From Pseudomonas khorasanensis (lineage in GTDB: Bacteria; Pseudomonadota; Gammaproteobacteria; Pseudomonadales; Pseudomonadaceae), in assembly GCF_014268505.2 (NCBI RefSeq), contig NZ_JABWQP020000002.1, forward strand, positions 1-64,000: a DNA stretch of 64,000 nt. The letters run 5' to 3'. A program made the position numbers and the translations under genes. This document shows positions 1-8,702 of this stretch, one piece after another (the first letter of the stretch is position 1; every line of letters begins with the position of its first letter). The notes under the pieces are model-generated. The model was not told the DNA's origin. It made no database searches and worked only from the letters and a program-made list of their open reading frames with translations.

Positions 1-1675
1 AGGTGCCCAGCAGCACACCGTCTTCGATGTTGTCCGCAAGGGTGTAGCTGACGAATGTACGGACCGCATCGCGACCTTCACCGGCAGATTCGATGATGGT
101 GTCAGTCAGGCTGTCGATGATGTATGTATCATCGCCGGCGCCGCCGATGAGTGTGTCGGTCCCGGCACCCCCGTCTAGCGTGTCGTTGCCGGCACCGCCG
201 TTGAGCGTGTTGTTGCCGGTGTTGCCGGTCAGTATGTTATTGAGGGCGTTGCCGGTGCCGTTCAGGTCATCCTCACCGCGCAAAACAAGATTTTCCAGGT
301 TATTGCCCAGCGTCCAGTCCAGCGAGGCAAAGACAGTATCAATCTCGTTGACCGAGGTGCCGTTTTCCACAATGACGTCGCCGGCATTGTCTACATAATA
401 GGTGTCATTCCCGGCGCCACCAGCCATGGTGTCCGCACCGGTCATGCCATCGAGGATGTTGTTGCCTGTGTTGCCGGTCAGAGTATTGTCAAGGGCGTTA
501 CCACCAAAATTGATGTTGGCATCGCCCAGCAGAACGCCGTCTTCGATGTTGGCTGACAGGGTATAGCTGACCGATGAACGGATTACGTCACGGCCTTCAT
601 CGGCCGCTTCGATGACGGTGTCGGCGCGGCTGTCGACGATGTAGATGTCATCGCCGGTGCCACCGATCAGCGTGTCGCTACCTGCGCCTCCATCGAGCGT
701 GTCAGAGCCGGCTCCTCCGGTTAATACGTTATTCAGTTCGTTCCCCGTCAGAACATCGTCGAACGCCGAGCCGATGGCGTTTTCGATCTTGGCCCCGTAC
801 GCAATTGCTAGCCCGTCATTGATCGCGGTGTTGCTGTTCAGGTCCGTGAAGGCCTTGCCGATCTGGCTATAGCTGCCTTCATTCAAGTTGATATTGACGG
901 CCGCCAACTGATTGCTGCCATCAATGGTGTCGTTACCGCCTGCGTCCCAGATGGTTTCGAAGATTGACTGATTGGCATCCCACTTATAAACAGTGTCACC
1001 GGTCTGCCAGAGTATGTTGGCGCCATACAAACTCTGAATCGCAATAATATCCAGCACCATCGGTGTGGTTGGCTGGTAGGAATAGTTGTTGTTGTAGCTC
1101 ATTACTGTGAAATGAACATCGTCCAGTAATGGACTCAGCAGGGTCTTGTTGGTGGGGCTAGTATCGAAGGGATGCTTGAGTCCTAGTGCATGACCGATTT
1201 CATGAATGAACGTCATGTAATCGTATGTGCCCTTCACCGGATTCGGATTGTTGGTTGCCGGGCCGATCCATACGTCGCCGGAAGAAGGGAGATTGTCAGG
1301 AAAGTAAGCCCAGGCCGCGGTTTGGAGATCCATCTCATCGAAACCTCCAAAACGTAAGTCCCCCACATTGGTAGAGGTATCACTGGTCAGCGTGAAGTTG
1401 AAAGGTGCAACTGCACTCCATGCAACCAGGGTGCTGACGACTGCAGTTTTCTGCGCTTCGGTCAGTTCATACAGCCCGTTGTACTCGCGGTCCGGGCTAT
1501 AGAAAGGAGCAAACTTCGAAGTCCCCGGTGCCATGAAACTAAAGCTGAGATCGGTCGAACCCCCGAACGGCCAGTTGGACCCAAGCCAGTAATTTCCGGA
1601 AATCAGGCTGTCAACAGTAGCGTTTCCGGTCAGCGAAGCAGGTAATGCGAAGGTAAATGTCTTGGGCGTCGGCAT
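1..1675 (-). CDS. Serralysin-like M10 metalloprotease with RTX repeats (C-terminal part outside window)
   Basis: Reading leftward from ATG at 1675 (AGGAAA upstream on the minus strand), about 558 codons are open to the window edge, so the C-terminus is missing. The N-terminal part is a zinc metalloprotease: [11 protein letters not shown] starts at about residue 158 (nt 1172-1204) and gives the three His ligands and catalytic Glu, and a Met-turn VMSY follows with Met192. From about residue 300 on there are blocks of RTX nonapeptides ([17 protein letters not shown]) alternating with segments like [15 protein letters not shown]. There is no N-terminal signal peptide, which fits type I secretion by a C-terminal signal. 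Serralysins (AprA family) are secreted calcium-binding proteases. No type I exporter or inhibitor gene is visible here. The family is clear; the substrate is not. Confidence 0.9.
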   Translation of the reverse strand, partial: MPTPKTFTFALPASLTGNATVDSLISGNYWLGSNWPFGGSTDLSFSFMAPGTSKFAPFYSPDREYNGLYELTEAQKTAVVSTLVAWSAVAPFNFTLTSDTSTNVGDLRFGGFDEMDLQTAAWAYFPDNLPSSGDVWIGPATNNPNPVKGTYDYMTFIHEIGHALGLKHPFDTSPTNKTLLSPLLDDVHFTVMSYNNNYSYQPTTPMVLDIIAIQSLYGANILWQTGDTVYKWDANQSIFETIWDAGGNDTIDGSNQLAAVNINLNEGSYSQIGKAFTDLNSNTAINDGLAIAYGAKIENAIGSAFDDVLTGNELNNVLTGGAGSDTLDGGAGSDTLIGGTGDDIYIVDSRADTVIEAADEGRDVIRSSVSYTLSANIEDGVLLGDANINFGGNALDNTLTGNTGNNILDGMTGADTMAGGAGNDTYYVDNAGDVIVENGTSVNEIDTVFASLDWTLGNNLENLVLRGEDDLNGTGNALNNILTGNTGNNTLNGGAGNDTLDGGAGTDTLIGGAGDDTYIIDSLTDTIIESAGEGRDAVRTFVSYTLADNIEDGVLLGT

Positions 1676-1754
1676 GGGATTTCCTGAGTACTATGCGGCC
1701 CTTCCTGAATGCGACCGCTACAAAAAAATGCGATTTTGCACCAGAAGCAATACA

Positions 1755-1797
1755 TTTGACATCATTGAGCCATCATTTTCTGATTGATGGCGTCAAA
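1755..1797. promoter_or_regulatory. Nested inverted repeat with a promoter-like TTGACA, between divergent genes
   Basis: TTTGAC (1755-1760) faces GTCAAA (1792-1797), and inside lies CCATCA (1770-1775) facing TGATGG (1785-1790). Within it, TTGACA (1756-1761) is a perfect -35; 17 nt on, TCTGAT (1779-1784) is a fair -10 for the rightward hydrolase gene. The double dyad may be an operator for one or both divergent genes. This is inference from sequence only. Confidence 0.4.
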
Positions 1798-1877
1798 TAA
1801 CTGACCGGGCGATCTGTATCGGCACGTGCAGTAGAATCCTGAAACCAACCACTGCGCCGTTCGTCCAGGATTTTTCC

Positions 1878-2522
1878 ATGTCAGTTCCCACCCCAGTACT
1901 CATCCGCGAAACATTCGCCGTCGGCCCGCTCCAGTGCAACTGCACAATCATCGGCGACGCACTCACAAAAAAAGCCATTGTCGTCGATCCCGGAGGCAAC
2001 CCTGACCTGATCATGGCGCGCCTCGACGCTCATGGTCTGAAAGTCGTTAGCATCATCCACACCCACGCCCATCTCGATCACTTCTTGGCTTCCGGCCAAA
2101 TGAAGGAGAAGACCGGCGCCACTTTGCATCTGCACAAGGAAGACCAGTTCCTCTGGGACAATCTGGAGATGCAATGCCAGATGTTCGGCGTGCCGTACAC
2201 CCCGGTGCCAGCGCCGGACCGCTGGCTGAGCGACGATGAAGAACTGGCCTGCGGCTGCGGCGTGGCATTGCACACGCCGGGACATACGCCCGGTTCCATG
2301 AGCTTTTGGTTTTCCGAGGCTAAGCTGTTGATAGCCGGCGACACGCTGTTTCGTCGTGGCGTAGGGCGCACGGATTTGTGGGGTGGCGATCAGGCGACCA
2401 TCGTGCGTTCGATCAAGCAGCGGCTGTACACGCTGGACGAAGACGCGACTGTTGTGACCGGGCACGGTCCGGACACGCGTCTGGGGGATGAAATGCGCGA
2501 GAACCCGTTTGTGCGTGCCTGA
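1878..2522 (+). CDS. Metallo-beta-lactamase-fold hydrolase, YcbL/GloC (glyoxalase II-like) type
   Basis: 214 aa, the size of E. coli YcbL/GloC. Zinc-binding motif THAHLDH at residues 62-68, then HTPGHTPGS near 132-140, IAGDTLF near 151 and VTGHGP near 195: the ordered metal ligands of the fold. Members of this group hydrolyse S-lactoylglutathione or related thioesters in the cytoplasm. The protein lacks the C-terminal domain of classic glyoxalase II (about 250 aa). Transcribed alone, divergent from the RTX protease. Fold and metal site are certain; the thioester substrate is inferred from family resemblance. Confidence 0.88.
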   Translation: MSVPTPVLIRETFAVGPLQCNCTIIGDALTKKAIVVDPGGNPDLIMARLDAHGLKVVSIIHTHAHLDHFLASGQMKEKTGATLHLHKEDQFLWDNLEMQCQMFGVPYTPVPAPDRWLSDDEELACGCGVALHTPGHTPGSMSFWFSEAKLLIAGDTLFRRGVGRTDLWGGDQATIVRSIKQRLYTLDEDATVVTGHGPDTRLGDEMRENPFVRA

Positions 2523-2642
2523 AGATTTTGTCACGGGCGTGCGGCGGAATTTTTGGGCAATGTCATGATCCAACGCCCGCGCAGGTCCATTCGTTGATCG
2601 GTGGCCGCTGCACCACAGAATGCAAAAAACCAGGAGCTCTCC

Positions 2643-3377
2643 ATGTTCACCACGCGTCGTTTGATTATTGTCGCTACTGCCGTGGCCTTGCTGTCCGGCT
2701 GCGCCTCGCCCAACCCGTATGACAATCAGGGTCAGGCCGACGGTGGCTCGCAAGGCATGAGCAAAACCGCCAAATACGGTGGCCTCGGTGCGCTGGCCGG
2801 TGCCCTCGCCGGTGCCGCCATCGGCCACGACAACCGTGGCAAGGGCGCCTTGATTGGCGCGGCGGTCGTCGGTGCATCCGCTGCCGGCTACGGTTACTAC
2901 GCCGACCAGCAGGAAAAGAAACTGCGCGCGAGCATGGCCAACACCGGTGTTGAAGTTCAGCGTCAGGGCGATCAGATCAAGCTGATCATGCCAGGTAACA
3001 TTACCTTCGCCACCGATTCGGCAAACATCGCTTCGAGCTTCTATCAGCCGCTGAACAACCTGGCCAACTCGCTGAAAGAGTTCAACCAGAACCAGATCGA
3101 AATCGTCGGCTACACCGACAGCACCGGCAGCCGCCAGCACAACATGGACCTGTCTCAGCGTCGGGCACAGAGCGTGGCGACCTACCTGACCTCGCAAGGC
3201 GTCAGCGGTGCCAACCTGTCGGCCCGTGGCGCCGGCCCGGATAATCCGATCGCCAGCAACGGTGACGTCAATGGCCGCGCGCAGAATCGTCGCGTCGAGG
3301 TCAACCTGAAGGCCATTCCGGGCCAGCAATATGGTGGTCAACAGCAACAGCCGGGTACGGTTCAGCAGTATCCGTAA
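2643..3377 (+). CDS. OmpA-family outer-membrane lipoprotein (YiaD-like)
   Basis: 244 aa from ATG 2643 (GGAG just upstream). An in-frame upstream start exists, but this one puts the signal peptide at the N-terminus: MFTTRRLIIVATAVALLSGC, a lipobox with Cys20. Residues 45-90 form a Gly/Ala-rich glycine-zipper segment (GGLGALAGALAGAAIG). Residues about 105-225 are an OmpA C-terminal peptidoglycan-binding domain (VGYTDSTGSRQHNMDLSQRRAQSV, then NGRAQNRRVEV with the two conserved Arg). The tail is rich in Gln and Gly. It should tether the outer membrane to the cell wall. A terminator follows directly. Confidence 0.93.
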   Translation: MFTTRRLIIVATAVALLSGCASPNPYDNQGQADGGSQGMSKTAKYGGLGALAGALAGAAIGHDNRGKGALIGAAVVGASAAGYGYYADQQEKKLRASMANTGVEVQRQGDQIKLIMPGNITFATDSANIASSFYQPLNNLANSLKEFNQNQIEIVGYTDSTGSRQHNMDLSQRRAQSVATYLTSQGVSGANLSARGAGPDNPIASNGDVNGRAQNRRVEVNLKAIPGQQYGGQQQQPGTVQQYP

Positions 3378-3395
3378 GCGATTGTCTGAATGAAG

Positions 3396-3428
3396 AAATG
3401 CCCGGTCCGGTGATCGGGCATTTTTTTT
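3396..3428 (+). terminator. Rho-independent terminator of the OmpA-family lipoprotein gene
   Basis: ATGCCCG (3398-3404) pairs with CGGGCAT (3415-3421) and runs into eight T, 20 nt after the stop codon. Confidence 0.85.
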
Positions 3429-3449
3429 GTGTCGCCTGTAGCGGCCCTT

Positions 3450-3512
3450 TCGCGAGCAGGCTCGCTCCCACAATTGAAATGCATTCCCCTGTGGGAGCGA
3501 GCCTGCTCGCGA
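3450..3512. repeat. REP pair, inverted (BIME-like)
   Basis: Two copies of the 22-nt Pseudomonas REP whose core is GGGAGCGAGCCTGCTCGC, the left one on the minus strand (3450-3471) and the right one on the plus strand (3491-3512), 19 nt apart. They lie between two convergent genes. Confidence 0.9.
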
Positions 3513-3546
3513 AGAGGCCGGCGAGGGCAGCGAAGATTGCAGATAC

Positions 3547-3586
3547 AAAAAAGCCCCCGGACACATCACTGTCCGGGGGCTTTTTG
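3547..3586. terminator. Bidirectional terminator between convergent genes
   Basis: AAAAAGCCCCCGGAC faces GTCCGGGGGCTTTTT, a perfect stem with an A run on one side and a T run on the other. It can end zapG transcripts from the right and read-through from the left. Confidence 0.9.
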
Positions 3587-3604
3587 TTGATCAGCGAAAG
3601 CCGA

Positions 3605-4039
3605 TTATTTTTTCAAGCCGTAGTGCTCATCGAGCATCCCTGGCGAATTAGGCGACTTCGGTGCGTAGTCACGCGGTGGTTCCTGATCGCGCGGTGGCGT
3701 CAGGCGTTCGCGCGGTGCCTGCGCTGCGTCGGCGTGCAGGGCGGCGATCAGGCGCTGGCGGGTCTGCTCGTCCAGGGCCAGGCGGTTGGCGCCCTCGGCG
3801 AGATGATCCTGCACTTCCTGATAGCTTTGGGTCAGTTTCTTGACCAGCATCGCGGTGCTGTTGAAGTGGGTGACCACCTCGTTTTGATAACTGTCGAAAC
3901 GCTCCTGGATATCATCCAGTTGACGCTGCGTACGGCTTGGCGCGGCGTTCGGCGCAACGCGCGCGATCAGGAATCCAATGGCGACACCCACAACCAGGGC
4001 AAGAGTCGGTAACAACCAAACTAAGAGCGAGTGTTCCAC
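3605..4039 (-). CDS. zapG: ZapG/YhcB-family membrane protein (DUF1043)
   Basis: 144 aa. One N-terminal transmembrane helix (LLVWLLPTLALVVGVAIGFLIA, about residues 5-26) is followed by a charged, coiled-coil-like cytoplasmic stretch to about residue 100 and a Pro-rich tail ending in LKK. This is the YhcB layout. The family localises with the divisome and elongasome in gamma-proteobacteria and influences envelope synthesis; the exact activity is not settled. The gene ends at a bidirectional terminator shared with the OmpA-family gene. Confidence 0.88.
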   Translation of the reverse strand: MEHSLLVWLLPTLALVVGVAIGFLIARVAPNAAPSRTQRQLDDIQERFDSYQNEVVTHFNSTAMLVKKLTQSYQEVQDHLAEGANRLALDEQTRQRLIAALHADAAQAPRERLTPPRDQEPPRDYAPKSPNSPGMLDEHYGLKK

Positions 4040-4183
4040 GAGTCCTTCCTCTATAAACGGCTTTGCTTTACGTTAACGGCTCGAACCTGCGCTGTATACC
4101 GCGATTCACTCGCAATAGTTCGGCACAGACAATTTGCTAGACGAGTCGACCCGATTCGAGGTCACGGAGTTCCTCCCTTGCTG

Positions 4184-4813
4184 ATGCGTGAAACCCCTGT
4201 ATTGATTGACGGCCCTGTGGGTCAACTAGAGAGTCTTTATCTGGATAACGAGCAGCCGCGCGGCATCGCGCTGATCTGCCATCCGAACCCGGTGCAGGGC
4301 GGCACCATGCTCAACAAGGTCGTCTCGACCCTGCAGCGCACCGCACGCGACGCCGGCCTGATCACCTTGCGCTTCAACTATCGCGGCGTCGGCACCAGCG
4401 AAGGCACGCACGACATGGGCAGTGGTGAAGTCGACGACGCTCAGGCCGCTGCCGCCTGGCTGCAAGAAAAGCACCCGGACTTGCCGCTCACTCTGTTCGG
4501 TTTCTCCTTCGGCGGATTTGTTGCAGCAAGTCTCGGCGGTCGTCTCGAAGCCCAAGGTGTCCAGCTCAAGCACCTGTTCATGGTCGCGCCGGCGGTGATG
4601 CGCCTGGGCGAGCAGGATCAACTGCCGCAACAGGGCGAGTTGACCGTGATCCAGCCGGAAACCGACGAAGTCGTTGACCCGCAGTTGGTTTACCAATGGT
4701 CAGAAAAACTCCAGCGCCCCCATGAGCTGCTGAAAGTGGCAGAATGCGGACACTTTTTTCACGGCAAGCTGACCGACCTCAAGGATCTGATCCTGCCGCG
4801 TCTCTCGAATTGA
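4184..4813 (+). CDS. Alpha/beta hydrolase (COG2945 type)
   Basis: 209 aa from ATG 4184 (MRETPVLIDG). A TTG at 4178 is better spaced from GGAG (4166-4169) and could be the true start; sequence further upstream has no family look. HPNPVQGGTMLNK near residue 37 is the oxyanion-side loop, FGFSFGG near residue 108 is the nucleophile elbow with Ser, and ECGHFFHGKL near 188 carries the catalytic His. Small cytoplasmic hydrolases of this type have no agreed substrate. trpS begins 24 nt after the stop, so the two are probably co-transcribed. Confidence 0.87.
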   Translation: MRETPVLIDGPVGQLESLYLDNEQPRGIALICHPNPVQGGTMLNKVVSTLQRTARDAGLITLRFNYRGVGTSEGTHDMGSGEVDDAQAAAAWLQEKHPDLPLTLFGFSFGGFVAASLGGRLEAQGVQLKHLFMVAPAVMRLGEQDQLPQQGELTVIQPETDEVVDPQLVYQWSEKLQRPHELLKVAECGHFFHGKLTDLKDLILPRLSN

Positions 4814-4837
4814 TTGCAGTCTGACAAGCGATTACCC

Positions 4838-6193
4838 ATGACCAACCGTACCCGCATCCTCACCGGCATCACCACCACCGGCACGCCGCATTTGGGCAAC
4901 TATGCCGGCGCGATTCGCCCGGCGATCCTGGCCAGCCGCGACAGCAATGCCGATTCGTTTTATTTTCTGGCCGACTACCACGCCCTGATCAAATGCGACG
5001 ACCCGCTGCGCATCCAGCGCTCGCGTCTGGAAATCGCCGCGACCTGGCTGGCCGGTGGCCTGGATGTCGATCGCGTGACCTTCTACCGCCAGTCCGACAT
5101 CCCGGAAATCCCCGAGCTGACCTGGCTGCTGACCTGCGTCGCTGCCAAGGGCCTGCTCAATCGTGCCCACGCCTACAAGGCCTCGGTGGACAAGAACGTC
5201 GAAACCGGTGAAGACCCGGATGCCGGTATCACCATGGGCCTCTACAGCTACCCTGTGCTGATGGCGGCGGACATTCTGATGTTCAACGCACACAAGGTGC
5301 CGGTCGGTCGTGACCAGATCCAGCACGTTGAAATGGCCCGTGACATCGGCCAGCGCTTCAACCATCTGTTCGGTCAGGGCAAAGAGTTTTTCGCCATGCC
5401 CGAAGCGTTGATCGAGGAGAGCGTGGCGACGTTGCCGGGCCTTGACGGTCGCAAGATGTCGAAGAGCTACGACAACACGATCCCGTTGTTCTCCAGCGCC
5501 AAGGAGATGAAGGACGCGATCTCGCGGATCGTCACCGACTCGCGCGCGCCGGGCGAAGCCAAGGATCCGGACAACTCGCACCTGTTCACGCTGTTCCAGG
5601 CCTTCGCCACCCCGGCGCAGTCCGACGAATTCCGTAGCGAACTGCTGGGCGGTCTGGGTTGGGGCGAGGCGAAGAATCGCCTGTTCCAGCTGCTCGATAA
5701 TGAGCTGGGCGAATCCCGCGAAAAATATCACCAGTTGATCGAGCGTCCGGCGGATCTGGAAGACATTCTGCAGATCGGCGCCAAAAAGGCCCGGGCCGTG
5801 GCGACGCCGTTCTTGAACGAATTGCGCGAGGCCGTTGGCCTGCGCTCTTTCGTTAATCAGGTTCAGGTTGCCGCGACCACCAAAAAGAAAGCCGCGAAAG
5901 CCGCACGCTTCGTCAGCTTCCGTGAAGACGACGGCAGCTTCCGTTTCCGTCTGCTGGCGGCCGATGGCGAGCAATTGCTGTTGTCGCGTAACTTTGCCGA
6001 CGGCAAAACCGCCGGGCAGGTGACCAAGCAGTTGCAGTCCGGCGAGGCGCTGGACGTGCGCAATGAAGACCTGAGCTTCAGCGTCTGGGTGGCGGGCGAG
6101 TGCGTAGGCGACAGCCCGGCGTTTGCCGACGCTGCCGCGCGTGACGCAGCCGTCGAGGCTTTGCGCATCGCCCTGACCCCGGCTCAGGACTAA
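4838..6193 (+). CDS. trpS: Tryptophan--tRNA ligase
   Basis: 451 aa from ATG 4838. Class I synthetase: the HIGH-like motif is TGTPHLGN near residues 14-21 and the KMSKS loop is GRKMSKSYDN near 205. MGLYSYPVLMAADIL and VPVGRDQIQHVEMARDI are the Trp/AMP-pocket segments typical of TrpS. After about residue 340 there is an extension of about 110 residues (KKKAAKAARFVSFREDDGSFRFRLL onward) absent from the E. coli enzyme of about 334 aa; I recall similarly long TrpS in other pseudomonads. Charges tRNA-Trp for translation. A strong terminator follows. Confidence 0.96.
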   Translation: MTNRTRILTGITTTGTPHLGNYAGAIRPAILASRDSNADSFYFLADYHALIKCDDPLRIQRSRLEIAATWLAGGLDVDRVTFYRQSDIPEIPELTWLLTCVAAKGLLNRAHAYKASVDKNVETGEDPDAGITMGLYSYPVLMAADILMFNAHKVPVGRDQIQHVEMARDIGQRFNHLFGQGKEFFAMPEALIEESVATLPGLDGRKMSKSYDNTIPLFSSAKEMKDAISRIVTDSRAPGEAKDPDNSHLFTLFQAFATPAQSDEFRSELLGGLGWGEAKNRLFQLLDNELGESREKYHQLIERPADLEDILQIGAKKARAVATPFLNELREAVGLRSFVNQVQVAATTKKKAAKAARFVSFREDDGSFRFRLLAADGEQLLLSRNFADGKTAGQVTKQLQSGEALDVRNEDLSFSVWVAGECVGDSPAFADAAARDAAVEALRIALTPAQD

Positions 6194-6232
6194 TCGGCGG
6201 CACGACCCGACCAAGGGCCGATTGCCATTCCC

Positions 6233-6265
6233 ACGGGCCGTCGCTACAGTGACGGCCCGTTTTTG
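6233..6265 (+). terminator. Rho-independent terminator after trpS
   Basis: ACGGGCCGTC (6233-6242) pairs with GACGGCCCGT (6251-6260), loop GCTACAGT, then TTTTT. Confidence 0.9.
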
Positions 6266-6283
6266 TTGCCTTGCTAACGAATT

Positions 6284-7378
6284 ATGACGCCCTTAGAACG
6301 ATATCAAGCTGATCTGAAACGCCCGGATTTTTTCCATGACGCCGCGCAGGAAACTGCCGTGCGCCACTTGCAGCGTCTGTACGACGACTTGATCGCCGCC
6401 GACCAGAACAAGCCGGGATTTCTGGGTAAACTGTTTGGCAAAAAGGATCAGGCGCCGGTCAAGGGCCTGTATTTCTGGGGCGGCGTAGGTCGCGGCAAGA
6501 CTTACCTGGTCGACACCTTCTTCGAAGCGCTGCCGTTCAAGGAAAAGACCCGCACGCACTTTCACCGCTTCATGAAGCGTGTGCACGAAGAAATGAAAAC
6601 CCTCGGCGGCGAGAAAAACCCGCTGACCATCATCGCAAAGCGTTTCGCGACTGAATCGCGGGTCATCTGCTTCGATGAGTTCTTCGTCTCCGACATCACC
6701 GACGCGATGATTCTTGGCACGCTGATGGAAGAGTTGTTCAAGAACGGCGTGACCCTGGTTGCGACGTCAAACATCGTGCCGGACGGCTTGTACAAGGACG
6801 GCCTGCAACGCGCGCGCTTCCTGCCGGCGATTGCGCTGATCAAACAGAACACCGAGATCGTCAACGTGGACAGCGGCGTCGATTATCGTCTGCGTCACCT
6901 CGAGCAAGCCGAGCTGTTCCACTATCCACTCGACGAGGCTGCGAATGAAAGCCTGCGCAAGAGCTTCCGCGCGTTGACGCCGGAGTGCACCGCAGCGATC
7001 GAGAATGACGTGCTGATGATCGAGAATCGCGAAATCCGCGCCCTGCGTACTTGCGACGACGTGGCCTGGTTCGACTTTCGCGAATTGTGCGACGGCCCAC
7101 GCAGCCAGAACGATTACATCGAGCTGGGCAAAATCTTCCACGCCGTTCTGATCAGCGGTGTCGAGCAAATGAGCGTCGCCACCGACGACATCGCCCGACG
7201 CTTCATCAATATGGTCGACGAGTTCTACGACCGTAACGTGAAGCTGATCATTTCTGCCGAAGTCGAGCTGAAGGATCTGTACACCGGCGGGCGTCTGACG
7301 TTTGAATTCCAGCGTACGCTGAGCCGCCTGCTGGAGATGCAATCGCACGAGTTTCTGTCTCGGGCGCATAAGCCTTAA
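6284..7378 (+). CDS. zapE: Cell division protein ZapE (AFG1-like ATPase)
   Basis: 364 aa. Walker A GGVGRGKTYLVD near residues 66-77, Walker B VICFDEFFV near 128, and the AFG1-specific FHRFMKRVHEEM and NIVPDGLYKDGLQRARFLPAI segments, all in family order. ZapE is a cytoplasmic P-loop ATPase that acts on FtsZ at a late stage of constriction in E. coli; mitochondrial relatives take part in protein quality control. It sits alone between two terminators, downstream of trpS as I recall for Pseudomonas. Confidence 0.94.
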   Translation: MTPLERYQADLKRPDFFHDAAQETAVRHLQRLYDDLIAADQNKPGFLGKLFGKKDQAPVKGLYFWGGVGRGKTYLVDTFFEALPFKEKTRTHFHRFMKRVHEEMKTLGGEKNPLTIIAKRFATESRVICFDEFFVSDITDAMILGTLMEELFKNGVTLVATSNIVPDGLYKDGLQRARFLPAIALIKQNTEIVNVDSGVDYRLRHLEQAELFHYPLDEAANESLRKSFRALTPECTAAIENDVLMIENREIRALRTCDDVAWFDFRELCDGPRSQNDYIELGKIFHAVLISGVEQMSVATDDIARRFINMVDEFYDRNVKLIISAEVELKDLYTGGRLTFEFQRTLSRLLEMQSHEFLSRAHKP

Positions 7379-7395
7379 GCGGAATTTCGGTAGAG

Positions 7396-7427
7396 AAAAA
7401 AGGGCCTGCGATTGCAGGCCCTTTTTT
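7396..7427. terminator. Terminator after zapE, possibly bidirectional
   Basis: AAAAAAGGGCCTGC (7396-7409) faces GCAGGCCCTTTTTT (7414-7427). The A and T runs on both sides allow use in both directions, which would serve the convergent regulator gene as well. Confidence 0.9.
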
Positions 7428-7446
7428 GTGCGCTGAAGTTTTTTCT

Positions 7447-7468
7447 GTGGGAGCGAGCCTGCTCGCGA
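7447..7468 (+). repeat. REP element, single copy
   Basis: A full 22-nt copy of the REP on the plus strand with no inverted partner next to it, unlike the other REP sites here. A different palindromic repeat follows 13 nt later. Confidence 0.85.
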
Positions 7469-7481
7469 AAGCGCAGTAACT

Positions 7482-7565
7482 GATCGTTCCCACGCTCCGC
7501 GTCACTTGCAAAGCGGACGCAGAGCGTCCAACTTTTGGGGTGCAGACCAGAGCGTGGGAACGATC
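7482..7565. repeat. 84-nt palindromic intergenic repeat (GATCGTTCCCACGCTC arms)
   Basis: GATCGTTCCCACGCTC (7482-7497) faces its exact complement at 7550-7565. The interior holds a smaller palindrome, GGACGCAGAGCGTCC. It lies between convergent zapE and the regulator gene. I recall this arm sequence as a dispersed intergenic element in P. fluorescens-group genomes, a family distinct from the REP. Confidence 0.75.
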
Positions 7566-7576
7566 ATCAGACCAGG

Positions 7577-8572
7577 TTATGCAGCCTGCTGAAACTGTTG
7601 TCGATACTGGTTCGGCGACAGTTCAGTGTGCTGGCGGAACAACCGCGCAAAGAAGCTGGCATCGTCGTATCCGACCTCATAACTGATGGTCTTGATGCTC
7701 TTGCGCGTGCCGGACAACAAGCCTTTGGCCGTCTCGATACGCAGCCGTTGCAGGTAGTGCAGCGGCTTGTCACCGGTGGCTGTCTGGAAGCGGCGCATGA
7801 AGTTGCGGATGCTCATGCCATGTTCGCGGGCAACGTCTTCGAAGCGAAACTTGTCGGCGAAGTGCTCTTCGAGCCAATGCTGGATCTGCAGGATGATCAC
7901 GTCCTGGTGCAGTTTCTGCCCGCCGAAACCGATACGGCCCGGCGAATAGCTGCGCTGCACTTCGTAAAGAATGTCGCGGGCCACGGCTTGCGCGACGTTC
8001 GAGCCGCAAAAGCGTTCGATCAGATAAATGTACAGGTCGCAGGCCGAGGTGGTGCCGCCCGCGCAGTAGAGGTTATCAGCATCGGTCAGATGCTTGTCCT
8101 GATTCAGGAACACCTTGGGAAATCGTTCCGCAAAAGCGTTGAAAAAGCGCCAGTAAGTGGTGGCTTCCTTTCCGTTCAGCAGGCCCGCTTCAGCCAGCCA
8201 GAATACGCCGGTGGCCTCACCGCAAAGCACCGCGCCACGGGCGTGTTGCTCGCGCAGCCACGGCAGGATCTGCGGGTATCGGCTGCACAGCGTGTCGAAG
8301 TCGTCCCAGAACGCGGGGAGGATGATGACATCGGTATTTTCCAGTCCGCCGTCCACTGGCATGACCACATTGCTGAAGCTTTTGACCGGCTTGCCATCGG
8401 GGCTGACCAGGCGGGTTTCGAACGCCGGTGTCAGGCCTTGGCCCAGTTGTTTGCCGTAACGCAGGCTCGCCACATGGAAGAAGTCCTTGGCTTGCATGAG
8501 GGTGTAGGCGAAAACCTGGTCGATCGCCAGGATGCTGACGCGCCGCAAGGGCGTGGAGACGTGCTTGGACAT
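7577..8572 (-). CDS. GlxA-type transcriptional regulator (DJ-1/PfpI domain plus AraC HTH)
   Basis: 331 aa. The N-terminal about 190 residues form a DJ-1/PfpI-like domain (VSILAIDQVFAYTLMQAKDFF at the start, LCGEATGVFWLAEAGLLNG around the usual nucleophile-elbow region with Cys). Residues about 220-325 are an AraC/XylS double HTH (EDVAREHGMSIRNFMRRFQTATGDKPLHYLQRLRIETAKGLL, then YEVGYDDASFFARLFRQHTELSPNQYR). Such regulators often sense amines or other small metabolites. It is divergent from the acyl-CoA dehydrogenase gene across 151 nt, so control of that gene is plausible but unproven. Confidence 0.9.
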   Translation of the reverse strand: MSKHVSTPLRRVSILAIDQVFAYTLMQAKDFFHVASLRYGKQLGQGLTPAFETRLVSPDGKPVKSFSNVVMPVDGGLENTDVIILPAFWDDFDTLCSRYPQILPWLREQHARGAVLCGEATGVFWLAEAGLLNGKEATTYWRFFNAFAERFPKVFLNQDKHLTDADNLYCAGGTTSACDLYIYLIERFCGSNVAQAVARDILYEVQRSYSPGRIGFGGQKLHQDVIILQIQHWLEEHFADKFRFEDVAREHGMSIRNFMRRFQTATGDKPLHYLQRLRIETAKGLLSGTRKSIKTISYEVGYDDASFFARLFRQHTELSPNQYRQQFQQAA

Positions 8573-8579
8573 AATTCAA

Positions 8580-8595
8580 CTTTTGTTTTGTTTTT
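8580..8595 (-). promoter_or_regulatory. A-rich Hfq/Crc-type motif in the regulator gene's leader
   Basis: On the minus strand the transcript would read AAAAACAAAACAAAAG, ending 8 nt before the start codon. The first eight bases match AANAANAA, the Hfq-Crc catabolite repression motif of Pseudomonas. No better Shine-Dalgarno sequence is visible there, so occupancy would block initiation. Confidence 0.45.
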
Positions 8596-8702
8596 ATAAG
8601 GGAAAGTGGTCACCAGACGGCTGGATCGTCTTATTTTTTGTCGGATGTGTCCAGTGTCCTGTGTCAGAGGGGAGGCTTAGTCTCTGAAGGCCGTATCCCT
8701 CC

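Noticed and set aside
1881..3569. 562-aa open frame on the minus strand
   Set aside because: It overlaps the well-supported hydrolase and OmpA-family genes on the other strand, has no family resemblance, and arises from the codon bias of GC-rich DNA.
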